Notes: generated by a model not told the origin, from the sequence alone. A DNA stretch of 64,000 nucleotides from Deinococcus koreensis (GCF_002901445.1 NZ_PPPD01000001.1:3230501-3294500); one strand, 5' to 3'; shown: positions 38,761 through 48,816, counted from the stretch's first letter. Made by a program: numbers and translations.

Positions 38761-39228
38761 TCACCCGGACTCCGGCAGGGCGGCCCGCGCGGCCTCCCAG
38801 GCGCCGTGGAACACCTGCCACTCGTCGCCCGTGGCGCCTTCCTCGAAGCCCAGGCCCTCGGCGTGGGGGTGGTCATGGCCGACCAGATGGGTCAGGCCGT
38901 GGCTCGCCAGCAGCGCCACCTCGCGGTTCAGCGAGTGGCCGCGCGCCTGCGCCTGCCGCGCGGCCGTGTCCAGCGAGATCACGATGTCGCCCAGGTGCGG
39001 CGGCATGAAGGGGTCGCCGGGTTCCCAGGTCGGGAAGCTCAGCACGTCGGTCGCGGCGTCCTCGCCCCAGTGCTCCCGCTTCAGGGCGCGGATGGTGCGG
39101 TCACCGACCAGCACCACGGTCACGCCTTTGTCGTGCACCCCGAAGTGGGCCATGGCCGCCCCCAGGCTCGCGCGCAGGGCCGGGCGCAGGCCGGCGGGCG
39201 GCGTCTTGCGGGCGATCAGGTCAATCAC
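38761..39228 (-). CDS. ybeY: Endoribonuclease YbeY (16S rRNA maturation)
   Basis: 155 aa metal-dependent RNase needed for 16S rRNA 3'-end maturation and ribosome quality control. Signature: [16 protein letters not shown] near residue 110, the zinc-binding H-x3-H-x5-H form; [11 protein letters not shown] and [32 protein letters not shown] are also typical. GTG start supported by TATCCT seven bases upstream. Gene order phoH-ybeY-dgkA is conserved in many bacteria. Confidence 0.96.
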   Translation of the reverse strand: MIDLIARKTPPAGLRPALRASLGAAMAHFGVHDKGVTVVLVGDRTIRALKREHWGEDAATDVLSFPTWEPGDPFMPPHLGDIVISLDTAARQAQARGHSLNREVALLASHGLTHLVGHDHPHAEGLGFEEGATGDEWQVFHGAWEAARAALPESG

Positions 39229-39235
39229 ACGGGGA

Positions 39236-39241
39236 AGGATA
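39236..39241 (-). promoter_or_regulatory. -10 box of a leaderless promoter for ybeY
   Basis: TATCCT on the minus strand, seven bases before the GTG at 39228. It implies ybeY-dgkA can be transcribed separately from phoH. Confidence 0.45.
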
Positions 39242-39250
39242 GTGCAGGGG

Positions 39251-39341
39251 GCACAGAGCAGAGGGCAGAGGGCAGATGGCTAAAGGCAAAGAGCAGAGGG
39301 GGCTGTGCTTCTGGATCTCTGCTCTCCGCTCTCTGCCCTGC
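39251..39341. repeat. Heptamer-phased hairpin repeat C, between ybeY and phoH
   Basis: Thirteen 7-base units. The first arm (39251-39299) is seven GCAGAGG-like units; the second, near 39317-39341, has CTCTGCT/CTCCGCT/CTCTGCC units. It ends four bases before the phoH stop codon (39345-39347) and is of the same kind as the two repeats in metH. Confidence 0.75.
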
Positions 39342-39344
39342 GCG

Positions 39345-40400
<1,056 letters not shown>

Positions 40401-40613
40401 CGGGTCTCCTCGGGGCGCATCAAAGCGCACCCTCCCCCCAGGGAGCTGGTGGGGAGGGACAGGGTGCGGAAGGTCATTCGACCTGCCCATTGTCCCCACT
40501 CGGCGGCCCCCCCGGCGTGGTCTGGCGCACATTCTGACCCCCGCCTGACGCTCCTTCAAGGCTGTCCGAACGGCGTCTTCATCCGCTGCCGAGCCGGCGC
40601 CGGAAGCGGCAGG

Positions 40614-40619
40614 TAGACT
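40614..40619 (+). promoter_or_regulatory. -10 box of a leaderless promoter for aroE
   Basis: TAGACT six bases upstream of the GTG at 40626. Confidence 0.45.
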
Positions 40620-40625
40620 GTCCGC

Positions 40626-41516
40626 GTGACTGAGCTGGAGGGCGACCCACCTACCCGAGCATTTCTCTTCGCTGACCCGGCCGCCCATTCGCTGTCGCCC
40701 CGGATGCACACCGCCGCCTTCCGCGCCGCCGGTCTGCACGGCACCTACGAGGCGCGCCGGGTGCCGGCCGCGGAGCTCCCGGCCGCGCTGGCCGGACTGC
40801 GCCAGCCCGGCGTGCTGGGCGCCAACCTGAGCCTGCCCCACAAGGAGGCGGCCCTGCCCTGGCTCGACGAACTGACCCCGGCCGCGCGGGCCATCGGGGC
40901 CGTGAACACGGTGATCCACCGCCAGGGGCGTCTGACCGGCGAGAACACGGACGCGCAGGGCCTGTTTGAGGCGCTGCTGGAACTGGGAGCAGGCGGGACG
41001 GGAGACCGGAATACCGGTGGCGCCGTCGCCGTGCTGGGCGCCGGCGGGGCGGCGCGGGCGGCCGTCTATGTCGCCGTGACGCTGCTGGAGCGCGACGTGT
41101 ACATCCTCAACCGCACCCGCGCGCGGGCCCAGGAACTGGCCGAGTCCTGGGCGGCGCCGGATCGCCCCGGCCCCCGGGCGCTGGCCGCCGACCCCGGTGA
41201 GGTGCCCTGGGAGCAGATCCGCCTGCTCGTCAACGCCTCCAGCGCCGGCCTGGACGCCCCCGGGCAGACCCCGCTGCCGGACTTTGGGTTCACCCGGCTG
41301 CCTGCCGGGGCCCTGGTCTACGACATGGTCTACAAGCCCGCCGAGACCCGCCTGATGCGGGAGGCCCGCGCGGCGGGGCGGCGCGCCGAGAACGGGCTGG
41401 GGATGCTGGCCCACCAGGCGCGCCTGGCCTTCCGGGCCTGGACGGGCGCCGACGTGCCGGTGGGGGTCTTTCTGGACGCCCTGAGCAGCCCGGCCGGCCG
41501 GGAGCAGCAGGGATGA
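40626..41516 (+). CDS. aroE: Shikimate dehydrogenase AroE
   Basis: 296 aa. It reduces 3-dehydroshikimate with NADPH in the shikimate pathway. Substrate-site motifs: AAHSLSPRMHTAAFRAAGL, ANLSLPHKEAALPW (catalytic Lys near residue 78) and GENTDAQG (catalytic Asp near 114). The NADP Rossmann motif is VLGAGGAARAAVYVAV, followed by ILNRTRARAQELA. The end NGLGMLAHQARLAFRAWTGADVPVGVFLDAL is typical. The following sensor kinase starts 25 bases after the stop, so co-transcription is possible. Confidence 0.95.
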   Translation: MTELEGDPPTRAFLFADPAAHSLSPRMHTAAFRAAGLHGTYEARRVPAAELPAALAGLRQPGVLGANLSLPHKEAALPWLDELTPAARAIGAVNTVIHRQGRLTGENTDAQGLFEALLELGAGGTGDRNTGGAVAVLGAGGAARAAVYVAVTLLERDVYILNRTRARAQELAESWAAPDRPGPRALAADPGEVPWEQIRLLVNASSAGLDAPGQTPLPDFGFTRLPAGALVYDMVYKPAETRLMREARAAGRRAENGLGMLAHQARLAFRAWTGADVPVGVFLDALSSPAGREQQG

Positions 41517-41540
41517 GGGTGCAGGCATGAGGCGACCCGT

Positions 41541-44500
41541 ATGAAGGCGCTCAGGGCGCGGCCGGCCTGGGCCCAGCGGGCGCCGCTGCTGGTCATGATC
41601 CTGGTGCTGCTGCTGACCGCCGCCGTGTCGCTGGTGCTCTCGGCCTTCGTGCGGGAGCAGCAGAACAACCGCTTCGACCGCGAGGTCGAGGTGTACACCG
41701 AGGCGCTGAAGACCCGCATCGACGAGTACGAGCGCCTGCTGCTGACCAGCCGCGCCGCCTGGCTGACCCATCCGGACATGCTCGACGAGCAGGTGTTCGC
41801 CCGCTTTATCGAGGGCATCGAACTCACGCAGCGCTCACCGGGGGTGCAGGCCATCGGCTACGGGCCGTGGCTGCCCGGCGGCCAGCCGGACGCCGCGCTG
41901 CTGAGCCGGCTGCGCCAGCGGGTCAGGCCGGATTTCCAGATCCGCCGGGGCGAGTCGCCGCAGGCCGCCAGCGTGCCCATCGCCGTGATCGCTCCGCCCA
42001 CTGCGGTCAATCTGGGGGCCATCGGCTTCGACCTCTACAGCGAGGCCAACCGCCGCGCGGCCCTGGACGCCGCGCGGCAAAAGGGCGTGGTGCAGGCGAC
42101 CGGGCAGCTGACCCTGGTGCAGCGGGGCGCCGACGGCCAGCCCCTGCGCGGCTTCCTGATGATGCTGCCGGTGGCCAGCGCGGGCCAGCCACCCAGCGGC
42201 TTCATCTATATGGCGGTGCGCGCCGATCAGTTCGTGCAGGGCCTAATGCCCGCCGAGGCCCGGCAGCCCTACGTCCAGGTGCGGCTCGGCAACACCGACC
42301 TGTACGGCACCCGCCCCGCCGAGGACATGAGCTTCCAGCAGAGCCGCCAGTTCGACCTGGCCGGGCAGCGCTGGCAGCTCGAATTCAGCGCCGACAGCCG
42401 CTTTGGGCAGGATTTCGCGGCCACGGTGCCGCTGATCACCCTGCTCTCGGGGATGCTGATCGCGGGGCTGGCCTTCTTAGTGGTGCAGGCGCAGGTCGGC
42501 GCCCGCCAGCGGGCCGAGGGCCTGAACGTGTCGCTGGGACAGGCGCGGCTGCTGCAGGAGCAGGCGCGGGCCGAGTTCGAGGCGATCTTCCAGTCCATGC
42601 AGGACGCCGCCGCCTTCACCGACGAGGCGGGCCGCATCCGGCTGGTGAACCGGGCGCTGGCCGACCAGTTCGGGATCGAACCGGGCGAGCTGATCGGCCA
42701 GCCCCTCTCGGTGCTCCACGAGGATCTGCATCTGGCGGGGCATACCTCGTTTCAGGCGATCACCACGCCCTACCGGCGCACGGACGGCTCGGTGTTCTCC
42801 GGCGAGGCCCAGCGCAGCGAGGTCGTCGACCCCGAAGGGCGCCGCCTGGGGCTGCTGGAGGTCGTGCGGGACGTGAGCGAGCGCGTGCAGGCCGAGCGGG
42901 CGGTGCAGGGCGCCCAGCGGCGTTACCGGGGCCTGCTGGACGCCATTCCGCACATCGTGCGGGTCAGCGATCCGGCCGGGCAGGTCACCTTCGTCAACGC
43001 CCAGCATCAGCTGCTGCTGGGCACCGGCGACCTGCTGGCGTGCATGTCGCCCCAAGACCGCCAGGGCTACCTGCAGCTGTGCGAGAAGGCCACTGCCGAG
43101 CAGGGCTCCGGCCAGATGGAGCTGCAACTGACCCTGGCCGACGGGCGCCAGCACTGGTTCGTGCTGGACTTCGCGCCCCTGCGCGCCGAGCAAGGTCAGG
43201 TGGTCGAGTGGGTCACCAGTCTGACCGACATCCACGACCAGCTGGTCGCCGAGCGGCTGGCGCAGCGCAACGAGGAACGCTCGCGGGGCGTGCTGGAGGG
43301 CCTGCCGCAGATCGTCTGGCTGACCGATCCGCAGGGCGAGGCGGTGTACTTCAACCGCCGCTGGCAGGAGTATGTGGGCAAGGAACGCGCCGCCCAGGGC
43401 TTCGTCGACCTGATCCACCCGGACGACCGGCCGGCCTACCGCCAGCGCTGGCAGTCGGCCATCCGGGCCGCGCGGCCCTTCGAGGCCGAGCACCGCATCC
43501 TGGGCGAGAGCGGCCGCTACCGCACCTTCGTCACGCGCGGGCTGCCGGTCATGGACGCCGCCGGTCAGGTGATCGAGTGGGTGGGCACCTGCACCGACGT
43601 GGACGACTCGGTGTACGCCGAGAACGCGGCGCGGCTGCTGGCCGACGTCTCGCAGCAGCTGACCCTACGGGGGGACGTGCTCTCGCGCGACCGCGAGGGG
43701 CAGTACCGGGCGGCGCTGGGCAAGCTCACCGCCCGCTTCGTCGACAGCGCCGCGCTGTGGTCCGCGTGGCCGATGGAAGTGGTGGCGAACTCCTTCACCC
43801 ATCCGGCCTGGAACGAGCCGCACATGCGAACCCTGGTGCTGCAGGCCATGGAGCGGGTCGCGCACAGCGCCGAGCCGCTGATCCTGACCACCCACCCTCT
43901 GCTGCACAGCGTCCACGCCACCGGCGCGCTGGTCTACCCGCTGCTGGGGCAGAACGGCGCGCTGTTCGGGATGCTGGGGCTGGCCTACCGGCACGCGCTG
44001 ACCGAGCGGGATCAGGAACTGGCGCACGAGCTCGCGGGGCGCTTCGCGGCGGCGCTGGAGAACGACGCCCTGCAGCGGCGGGTGATCGGGGCCCAGCAGG
44101 ATCTGCAGGCCCTGAACCAGTCGCTCGAGGAGCGGGTCGAGCGCCGCACCCAGGAACTGGAGAACGCCAACCGCGAGCTGGAGGCCTTCAGCTATTCCGT
44201 GTCCCACGACCTGCGCACGCCCCTGCGGCACATCGTGGGCTTCGGCGACCTGCTGGGCAAGGAGGCCGCCCGGGAGGCCGGGCCGGCGGGCCTGAGCCCC
44301 AAGGCCCAGCGCTACCTGGGGATCATCACCGAGTCGGCCACGCGCATGAGCCAGCTGATCGACGACCTGCTGGAATTCTCGCGCATGGGCCGCCAGGAGC
44401 TCAGAAGCGTGCCGGTGGATCTGGAGGCGCTGGTGGGTGCCAGCTGGCTGGCCCTGGAGCCCGATCGCCAGGGCCGGCAGATCGAGTTCGTGCTGCGGCC

Positions 44501-44864
44501 GCTGCCGACCATCCAAGGCGACCCCACCATGCTTGAGCTGGTCTTCACGAATCTGCTCAGCAACGCCGTGAAATACACGCGCACACGCGAGCTGGCGCAC
44601 ATCGAGGTCAGTGCCGCGCTGCAGGGGGGCCAGGTCACGGTGAGCATTCGTGACAACGGTGTGGGCTTCGACCCCAGATACGTGGATAAACTGTTCGGCG
44701 TGTTCCAACGACTGCACCGCGCCGACGAATTCGAGGGGATCGGCATCGGGCTCGCCAATGTGCGCCGGATCGTGGGCCGGCACGGAGGTCAGGTGGCGGC
44801 CACCGGCGAACTGGGCGTGGGGGCCACCTTCTCCGTGACGCTGCCCCTTCAGGAGCCCCAGTGA
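41541..44864 (+). CDS. CHASE-PAS-GAF sensor histidine kinase
   Basis: 1107 aa transmembrane sensor. Order: membrane helix 1 (APLLVMILVLLLTAAVSLVLSAFV, about 14-37); CHASE ligand-binding domain outside the membrane (about 38-292; QRSPGVQAIGYGPWL, IGFDLYSEANRRAALDAA); helix 2 (PLITLLSGMLIAGLAFLVVQ, about 295-315); three PAS domains (about 345-455, 460-575, 585-700); a GAF-like domain (about 705-850); a coiled coil (LEERVERRTQELENANRELEAF); HisKA with the phospho-acceptor His in SVSHDLRTPLRH near 889; and HATPase_c with N, G1 and G2 boxes (LLSNAVKYTR, DNGVGFDP, GIGIGLANV). CHASE domains sense small ligands such as cytokinin-like molecules or peptides. Overlaps its downstream partner (GTGA). Confidence 0.94.
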   Translation: MKALRARPAWAQRAPLLVMILVLLLTAAVSLVLSAFVREQQNNRFDREVEVYTEALKTRIDEYERLLLTSRAAWLTHPDMLDEQVFARFIEGIELTQRSPGVQAIGYGPWLPGGQPDAALLSRLRQRVRPDFQIRRGESPQAASVPIAVIAPPTAVNLGAIGFDLYSEANRRAALDAARQKGVVQATGQLTLVQRGADGQPLRGFLMMLPVASAGQPPSGFIYMAVRADQFVQGLMPAEARQPYVQVRLGNTDLYGTRPAEDMSFQQSRQFDLAGQRWQLEFSADSRFGQDFAATVPLITLLSGMLIAGLAFLVVQAQVGARQRAEGLNVSLGQARLLQEQARAEFEAIFQSMQDAAAFTDEAGRIRLVNRALADQFGIEPGELIGQPLSVLHEDLHLAGHTSFQAITTPYRRTDGSVFSGEAQRSEVVDPEGRRLGLLEVVRDVSERVQAERAVQGAQRRYRGLLDAIPHIVRVSDPAGQVTFVNAQHQLLLGTGDLLACMSPQDRQGYLQLCEKATAEQGSGQMELQLTLADGRQHWFVLDFAPLRAEQGQVVEWVTSLTDIHDQLVAERLAQRNEERSRGVLEGLPQIVWLTDPQGEAVYFNRRWQEYVGKERAAQGFVDLIHPDDRPAYRQRWQSAIRAARPFEAEHRILGESGRYRTFVTRGLPVMDAAGQVIEWVGTCTDVDDSVYAENAARLLADVSQQLTLRGDVLSRDREGQYRAALGKLTARFVDSAALWSAWPMEVVANSFTHPAWNEPHMRTLVLQAMERVAHSAEPLILTTHPLLHSVHATGALVYPLLGQNGALFGMLGLAYRHALTERDQELAHELAGRFAAALENDALQRRVIGAQQDLQALNQSLEERVERRTQELENANRELEAFSYSVSHDLRTPLRHIVGFGDLLGKEAAREAGPAGLSPKAQRYLGIITESATRMSQLIDDLLEFSRMGRQELRSVPVDLEALVGASWLALEPDRQGRQIEFVLRPLPTIQGDPTMLELVFTNLLSNAVKYTRTRELAHIEVSAALQGGQVTVSIRDNGVGFDPRYVDKLFGVFQRLHRADEFEGIGIGLANVRRIVGRHGGQVAATGELGVGATFSVTLPLQEPQ

Positions 44865-46072
44865 CCCCTTCCACCCAGACGCTCGGGGGCTACCACACGC
44901 CCCGGCCCGGCGAGGCCCTGCGGATCGTGCATCTGGAGGACAACGAACTCGACCACGAGCTGGTGCTGTTCCATCTGGAGGGCGAACTGCCCTGGCCGAC
45001 GCAGGTGACGCGGGTCGAGGACGAGGCCGGGTTCCGATCCGCGCTGCTGGGCGGCCGTCCCCACCTGATCCTCAGCGACTTTGCGCTGCCCACCTACGAC
45101 GGCCTGAGCGCCTTCCGGGCCGCCCACGAGCTGCTGCCCAACGTGCCCTTCATCATCGTGACCGGGGCCATGGGCGAGGAGACGGCCGTGGACACCCTGC
45201 GCGAGGGGGTCACCGACTACATCCTCAAGCAGCGGCTCGAACGCCTCTCGCCGGCAGTCAAGCGCGCCATCGCCGAGGTGGACGCCCAGGTCAGCCGCGA
45301 GCTGGCCGAGCAGGAAGTCCGTGAGCTGAACCGCTCCCTGCAGGCCCGCCTGGAAGAGGTGGAACGCCTGCGGAACGTGGCCGAGCGCCAGAGCCAGCGC
45401 CTGGAGATCCAGGCCCGCCAGCTGGAGGAGGCCCTGAACCTGCAGAAGACCTTCCTGGCCGAGACCAGCCACGAGCTCCGCACCCCGCTGACCGCCCTGC
45501 ACGGCTACCTGCGCCGCGCCGAACGCGAGGTGGGCGGCAGCCAGACCCTGCAGGACGCCCAGCGCGTGGCCGAGAACATGACACGGCTGGTCAACGACCT
45601 GCTGCAGCTCTCGCGCGGCGAACTGGTGCAGAGCATCGAGATGCACTTCATGAACCTGGGCCAGCTGCTGCGCCAGGTGGGACGCGACTTCGGCGTGCGC
45701 GCCCCGGAGGACGATCTGGAGGTGGTGGGCGATCCGGGCCGCCTGACCCAGGTCTTCGTGAATCTGGTGACCAACGCCATCCGGGTCAGCGGCCGGGCCG
45801 ACCTGGTCACGATAGAGGCCGGGCTACGGGCGGGCGAGGTCGAGGTGCGCGTGGTCGACCACGGCCCGGGCGTGCCCGACCACATCAAGCCCCGCATCTT
45901 CGACAAGTTCTACCGCGGCAAGGAGGCCGGCTCGGCGGGCCTGGGCCTGACCATCGCCCAGCAGGTCGTCACCGCGCATGGCGGCACCATCGACGTGGTC
46001 GACACCCCGGGCGGCGGCGCCACCTTCCGCGTGCGGCTGCCCCTGCCCGAAGAGGACGACGATCTGGGGTAG
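44861..46072 (+). CDS. Receiver-histidine kinase fusion protein
   Basis: 403 aa soluble protein with inverted hybrid order. A receiver domain comes first (about 17-135; LRIVHLEDNELDHELV, phospho-acceptor Asp in ILSDFALPTYDG near residue 71, IIVTGAMGEETAVDTLREGVTDYILKQRL), then a coiled coil (about 150-195), HisKA with the acceptor His in AETSHELRTPLTAL near 205, and HATPase_c (NLVTNAIRVSG, DHGPGVP, GSAGLGLTIAQQVV). No DNA-binding or other output domain follows. Start GTG overlaps the upstream CHASE kinase by four bases, so kinase and receiver-kinase are made together, presumably as a phosphorelay whose last step is elsewhere. Confidence 0.93.
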   Translation: MTPSTQTLGGYHTPRPGEALRIVHLEDNELDHELVLFHLEGELPWPTQVTRVEDEAGFRSALLGGRPHLILSDFALPTYDGLSAFRAAHELLPNVPFIIVTGAMGEETAVDTLREGVTDYILKQRLERLSPAVKRAIAEVDAQVSRELAEQEVRELNRSLQARLEEVERLRNVAERQSQRLEIQARQLEEALNLQKTFLAETSHELRTPLTALHGYLRRAEREVGGSQTLQDAQRVAENMTRLVNDLLQLSRGELVQSIEMHFMNLGQLLRQVGRDFGVRAPEDDLEVVGDPGRLTQVFVNLVTNAIRVSGRADLVTIEAGLRAGEVEVRVVDHGPGVPDHIKPRIFDKFYRGKEAGSAGLGLTIAQQVVTAHGGTIDVVDTPGGGATFRVRLPLPEEDDDLG

Positions 46073-46125
46073 GCACGGGCCGGACTCCAGAGACCGGCGG
46101 ACAGCCCCTGGGTCTGGGCAGACGC

Positions 46126-46131
46126 TAGCCT
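46126..46131 (+). promoter_or_regulatory. -10 box of a leaderless promoter for the OsmC-family gene
   Basis: TAGCCT six bases upstream of the ATG at 46138. Confidence 0.45.
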
Positions 46132-46137
46132 GGGGCC

Positions 46138-46536
46138 ATGAAGAAGACCCTGAACGTCACCTGGCTCGGCGAACAGCGCTACGTGGGACTCAACCCCACG
46201 GGCCAGCAGCTCCTGATCGACAACAGCCCCCTCAAGATCGGCGTCTCGCCCATGGACGCCCTGCTGGGGGCGCTGGCCACCTGCACGGCCGTGGACGTGG
46301 TGGACATCATGGCCAAGCGCCGCACCCCGCTGGCGACCTACCGGATCGAGGTCGAGGGCGAGCGGGCCGAGACACACCCCAAGCGCTACACCCGGATCAC
46401 CGTGCGCCACATCGGCAGCGGCGAGGGCGTGAGCGCCGAGGCGCTGCACAAGGCCGCGCTGCTCAGCCACGAGAAGTACTGCTCGGTGGCGGCGTCGCTC
46501 AACAGCGAGATCCACGTCGAGGCGAGCGTGGAGTAG
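46138..46536 (+). CDS. OsmC-family peroxidase-like protein
   Basis: 132 aa of the OsmC/Ohr fold, which reduces organic hydroperoxides with paired cysteines. Seen: VTWLGEQRYVGLNPTGQQLLID, SPMDALLGALATCTAVDVVDIMAKRRTPL (first Cys in LATCT near residue 50, on the conserved helix) and LHKAALLSHEKYCSVAASLN (second Cys near 118). These match the redox pair, placing it in the YhfA/OsmC-like branch by size. An antioxidant role suits the organism. Confidence 0.88.
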   Translation: MKKTLNVTWLGEQRYVGLNPTGQQLLIDNSPLKIGVSPMDALLGALATCTAVDVVDIMAKRRTPLATYRIEVEGERAETHPKRYTRITVRHIGSGEGVSAEALHKAALLSHEKYCSVAASLNSEIHVEASVE

Positions 46537-46558
46537 AGCTGCGGGGCGCGTCCGGCCC

Positions 46559-48661
46559 CTACGGCGCCGCAGGGGCCGGCGGGGCGTTCAGGGCGGCCTT
46601 CGCCCGCTCCGCCCGCGCCTTGTACACCGCGCGCATGTGATCCAGCTCGCCCAGGCAGGGCTGCTGGGCACTCAGCGGCAGGGCGCTCAGGCGCTCGCCG
46701 AGGTTCACGCACCAGCGGGCAGCGAACATGCGCTTGGCGGCATTGAGCCCCGGCCCGTAGCCCTCGCCGCCGTTCTGGAAGAAGGTCACGACCGCGAAGG
46801 TGGGCGTCTGCCCCGTCCCGACGGGGCCGTAGCCTTCGTACCAGCCGTGGGTGTAGGCATAGGACTGCTTGCGGCGGCTCATGCCGTTCTCGGCGGTGCC
46901 GGTCTTGCCGGCCGTCGCCACCGGGAACAGGGTCGGGCCGATCTTGGTGCTGGCCGTGCCACCGAAGATCGAGGTCGTCCAGTCCATGCCTTCCTTGACG
47001 AAGCGGAAGACCTCCACGTTGCCGCCCCGCACGACGCTCTGGGCCGGCTTGCGGGGCTGCGCCTTGCCGGCGACCGCCTGGATCACGGTCAATGGCCGTT
47101 CCTGTCCCTCGTTGATGATGGTCGACATGACCTTGACCACCTGCGCGGGCGTGACCAGCACGTCGCCCTGGCCGATGCTCATGTTCAGGCCGAAGCCGGG
47201 ATACCACGGCGACTTGCGGCTCGTGCTGTCTTCCGGGTCGCGGTAGTCGCCGATGTCGGTGAGCAGGCCGGTCTTCTCGCCCACGATCTCCAGCCCGGTC
47301 TCCCGGTGGTAGCCCAGTTCGGTCAGACGGGATTTGAGCTGGCGCGAGTACACGCCGGGGGTGGCCAGCGCCGCCGAATGGTAGTACCAGGGATTGCAGG
47401 AAAAGGCGATCGCCTTGCGGCCGTCCACGATCCCCAGGCTGTGGTGCGCCCAGTTGTTGAACGAGGCCCGGCCGAAGTAGTACACGGGGTTACACGGCAG
47501 GGTGAAGTTGCCCCAGCGCTCCACGTACATCAGCGTGGTGGCGATCTTGAACACGCTGCCCGGGTTGTAGGCCTGCACCACCCGGTTGGCGGTCACAGCG
47601 TCCAGTTCCGCGTTGGGGCGGTTGGGGTCGACCGCCCAGTTCTTGGCCACCGGATCCGGGCTCGGCACCCGCGAGAACCAGTTCGGGTCGTAGGCGGGGC
47701 TGCTCGCCATCGCCAGCACCTCGTTCGTGCGCGGGTCGATGGCGATGATGGCGCCGCGGGTCAGGGTCTCGGGCGGCTGGTTGTTCTTGGCCCGGCCGGC
47801 GTTGATCTCGGCCAGTTCGGCCCGCAGCGCGGTCTCGGCGGCGCGCTGCAGGGTGCTGTCGATGGTCAGCGTGACGTCCTTGCCCTCCTGGCCGGGGTCG
47901 ATGATGCGCTCGGTCTGCGGGCGGCCGTTGGCCGTGACCTCGCGGCGGCGCAGGCCGTTCCTGCCCTCCAGGGTCTTCTGCAGGCTGTATTCCAGCCCGG
48001 AGCGGCCCACCATGTCGCCCAGCGTATAGCCGCCTTCCTTGACTTGGCTGTCGCTGGCCTCCTGCACGTAGCCCAGCAGGTGGGCGGCCATCTTGCCCTG
48101 GGGGTAGATGCGCTCGACCCGTTCGCGCAGTTCCAGCGAGGGCACCAGCACGGTGTACTCGTACAGCGCCGCCAGATTCTTCTCGGCCACGTTGCGGGCC
48201 AGCACCGTCTCGGTTTCCTTGTGGGGGTCGGGTTCGCGGGGCTGGCCGTTCATCAGGGCGTCCGGCTTGATGCCCGCCAGGTACACGATCTTGTCCCAGG
48301 CCGGAATCGCCTGCGCCGGGTCGCCGGGCTCCTTGCGGCCGGTGTACACCAGATCCACGGCCAGCCGGTTGGTCGCCAGCAGCAGTCCGTCGCGGGTGCG
48401 GATCTCGCCGCGCAGGGCGCGCACCACGTCGTCGCGCTGAAAATTGCTGGCCGACTGCACCGCGTATTCGCTGTGCTGCACGACCTGGAGCTGGTACAGC
48501 CGTGCCCCCAGGCCGCCCAGCGTCAGGCTGAAGGCCAGCGCCATCCAGGCCACGCGGGACGCGCCGTTGCCCCGCGGCCGGGCGCCCGTGCGGCCGGAAC
48601 CGCCACCCGCCCGGCGGCGCAGGCGGTCTCGACGATCCAGGGTGTCTCCAGTTCGGCTCAT
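46559..48661 (-). CDS. mrdA: Penicillin-binding protein 2, peptidoglycan transpeptidase
   Basis: 700 aa class B PBP that cross-links wall in cell elongation with the Mre system. It has a single N-terminal membrane anchor (VAWMALAFSLTLGGLGARLYQLQVV, about 35-60), then a dimerisation/pedestal domain (ALRGEIRTRDGLLLATNRLAVDL) and the transpeptidase domain. Active site: SVFK (S-x-x-K) in YNPGSVFKIATTLMY near residue 367, SCN in AFSCNPWYY, and KTG in TAGKTGTAENG near 590. MSRTG at 48661 is chosen as start; the in-frame extension runs into a repeat element. Last gene of the mreC-mreD cluster; rodA is not adjacent. Confidence 0.94.
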   Translation of the reverse strand: MSRTGDTLDRRDRLRRRAGGGSGRTGARPRGNGASRVAWMALAFSLTLGGLGARLYQLQVVQHSEYAVQSASNFQRDDVVRALRGEIRTRDGLLLATNRLAVDLVYTGRKEPGDPAQAIPAWDKIVYLAGIKPDALMNGQPREPDPHKETETVLARNVAEKNLAALYEYTVLVPSLELRERVERIYPQGKMAAHLLGYVQEASDSQVKEGGYTLGDMVGRSGLEYSLQKTLEGRNGLRRREVTANGRPQTERIIDPGQEGKDVTLTIDSTLQRAAETALRAELAEINAGRAKNNQPPETLTRGAIIAIDPRTNEVLAMASSPAYDPNWFSRVPSPDPVAKNWAVDPNRPNAELDAVTANRVVQAYNPGSVFKIATTLMYVERWGNFTLPCNPVYYFGRASFNNWAHHSLGIVDGRKAIAFSCNPWYYHSAALATPGVYSRQLKSRLTELGYHRETGLEIVGEKTGLLTDIGDYRDPEDSTSRKSPWYPGFGLNMSIGQGDVLVTPAQVVKVMSTIINEGQERPLTVIQAVAGKAQPRKPAQSVVRGGNVEVFRFVKEGMDWTTSIFGGTASTKIGPTLFPVATAGKTGTAENGMSRRKQSYAYTHGWYEGYGPVGTGQTPTFAVVTFFQNGGEGYGPGLNAAKRMFAARWCVNLGERLSALPLSAQQPCLGELDHMRAVYKARAERAKAALNAPPAPAAP

Positions 48662-48682
48662 ACAGGGTATTTCCAGTATCTC

Positions 48683-48816
48683 ATACGGACTCCGATTGAA
48701 TCCCGTCTGTGTGGGGTTCAATCCGACCAGGGGAAGAAGGAGAAAGGACGGACTCCGGGAGACGGACGGACAGGCGGTGAGGTTCCGACTGTCCGGGAAT
48801 TGGACGGAGTCCGTAT
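48683..48816. mobile_element. MITE-like inverted-repeat element, copy 2
   Basis: 134 bp bounded by a perfect 12-bp terminal inverted repeat: ATACGGACTCCG (48683-48694) and CGGAGTCCGTAT (48805-48816). No ORF. It is the inverted relative of the element at 36976-37111. Its right end overlaps the mreD TGA stop, and its left end is 21 bases upstream of the PBP2 start, so it lies inside the mreCD-PBP2 cluster. Confidence 0.8.

Noticed and set aside
40430..40475. GC-rich inverted repeat upstream of phoH as a terminator
   Set aside because: GCACCCT/AGGGTGC can pair but it lies at the 5' side of phoH with no gene ending into it; too uncertain to list.
40401..41771. Extension of the phoH frame upstream to make an 808-aa protein
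   Set aside because: The extra part is antisense to aroE and has no domain; a GAGGAG site and TTG at 40400 fit PhoH length.
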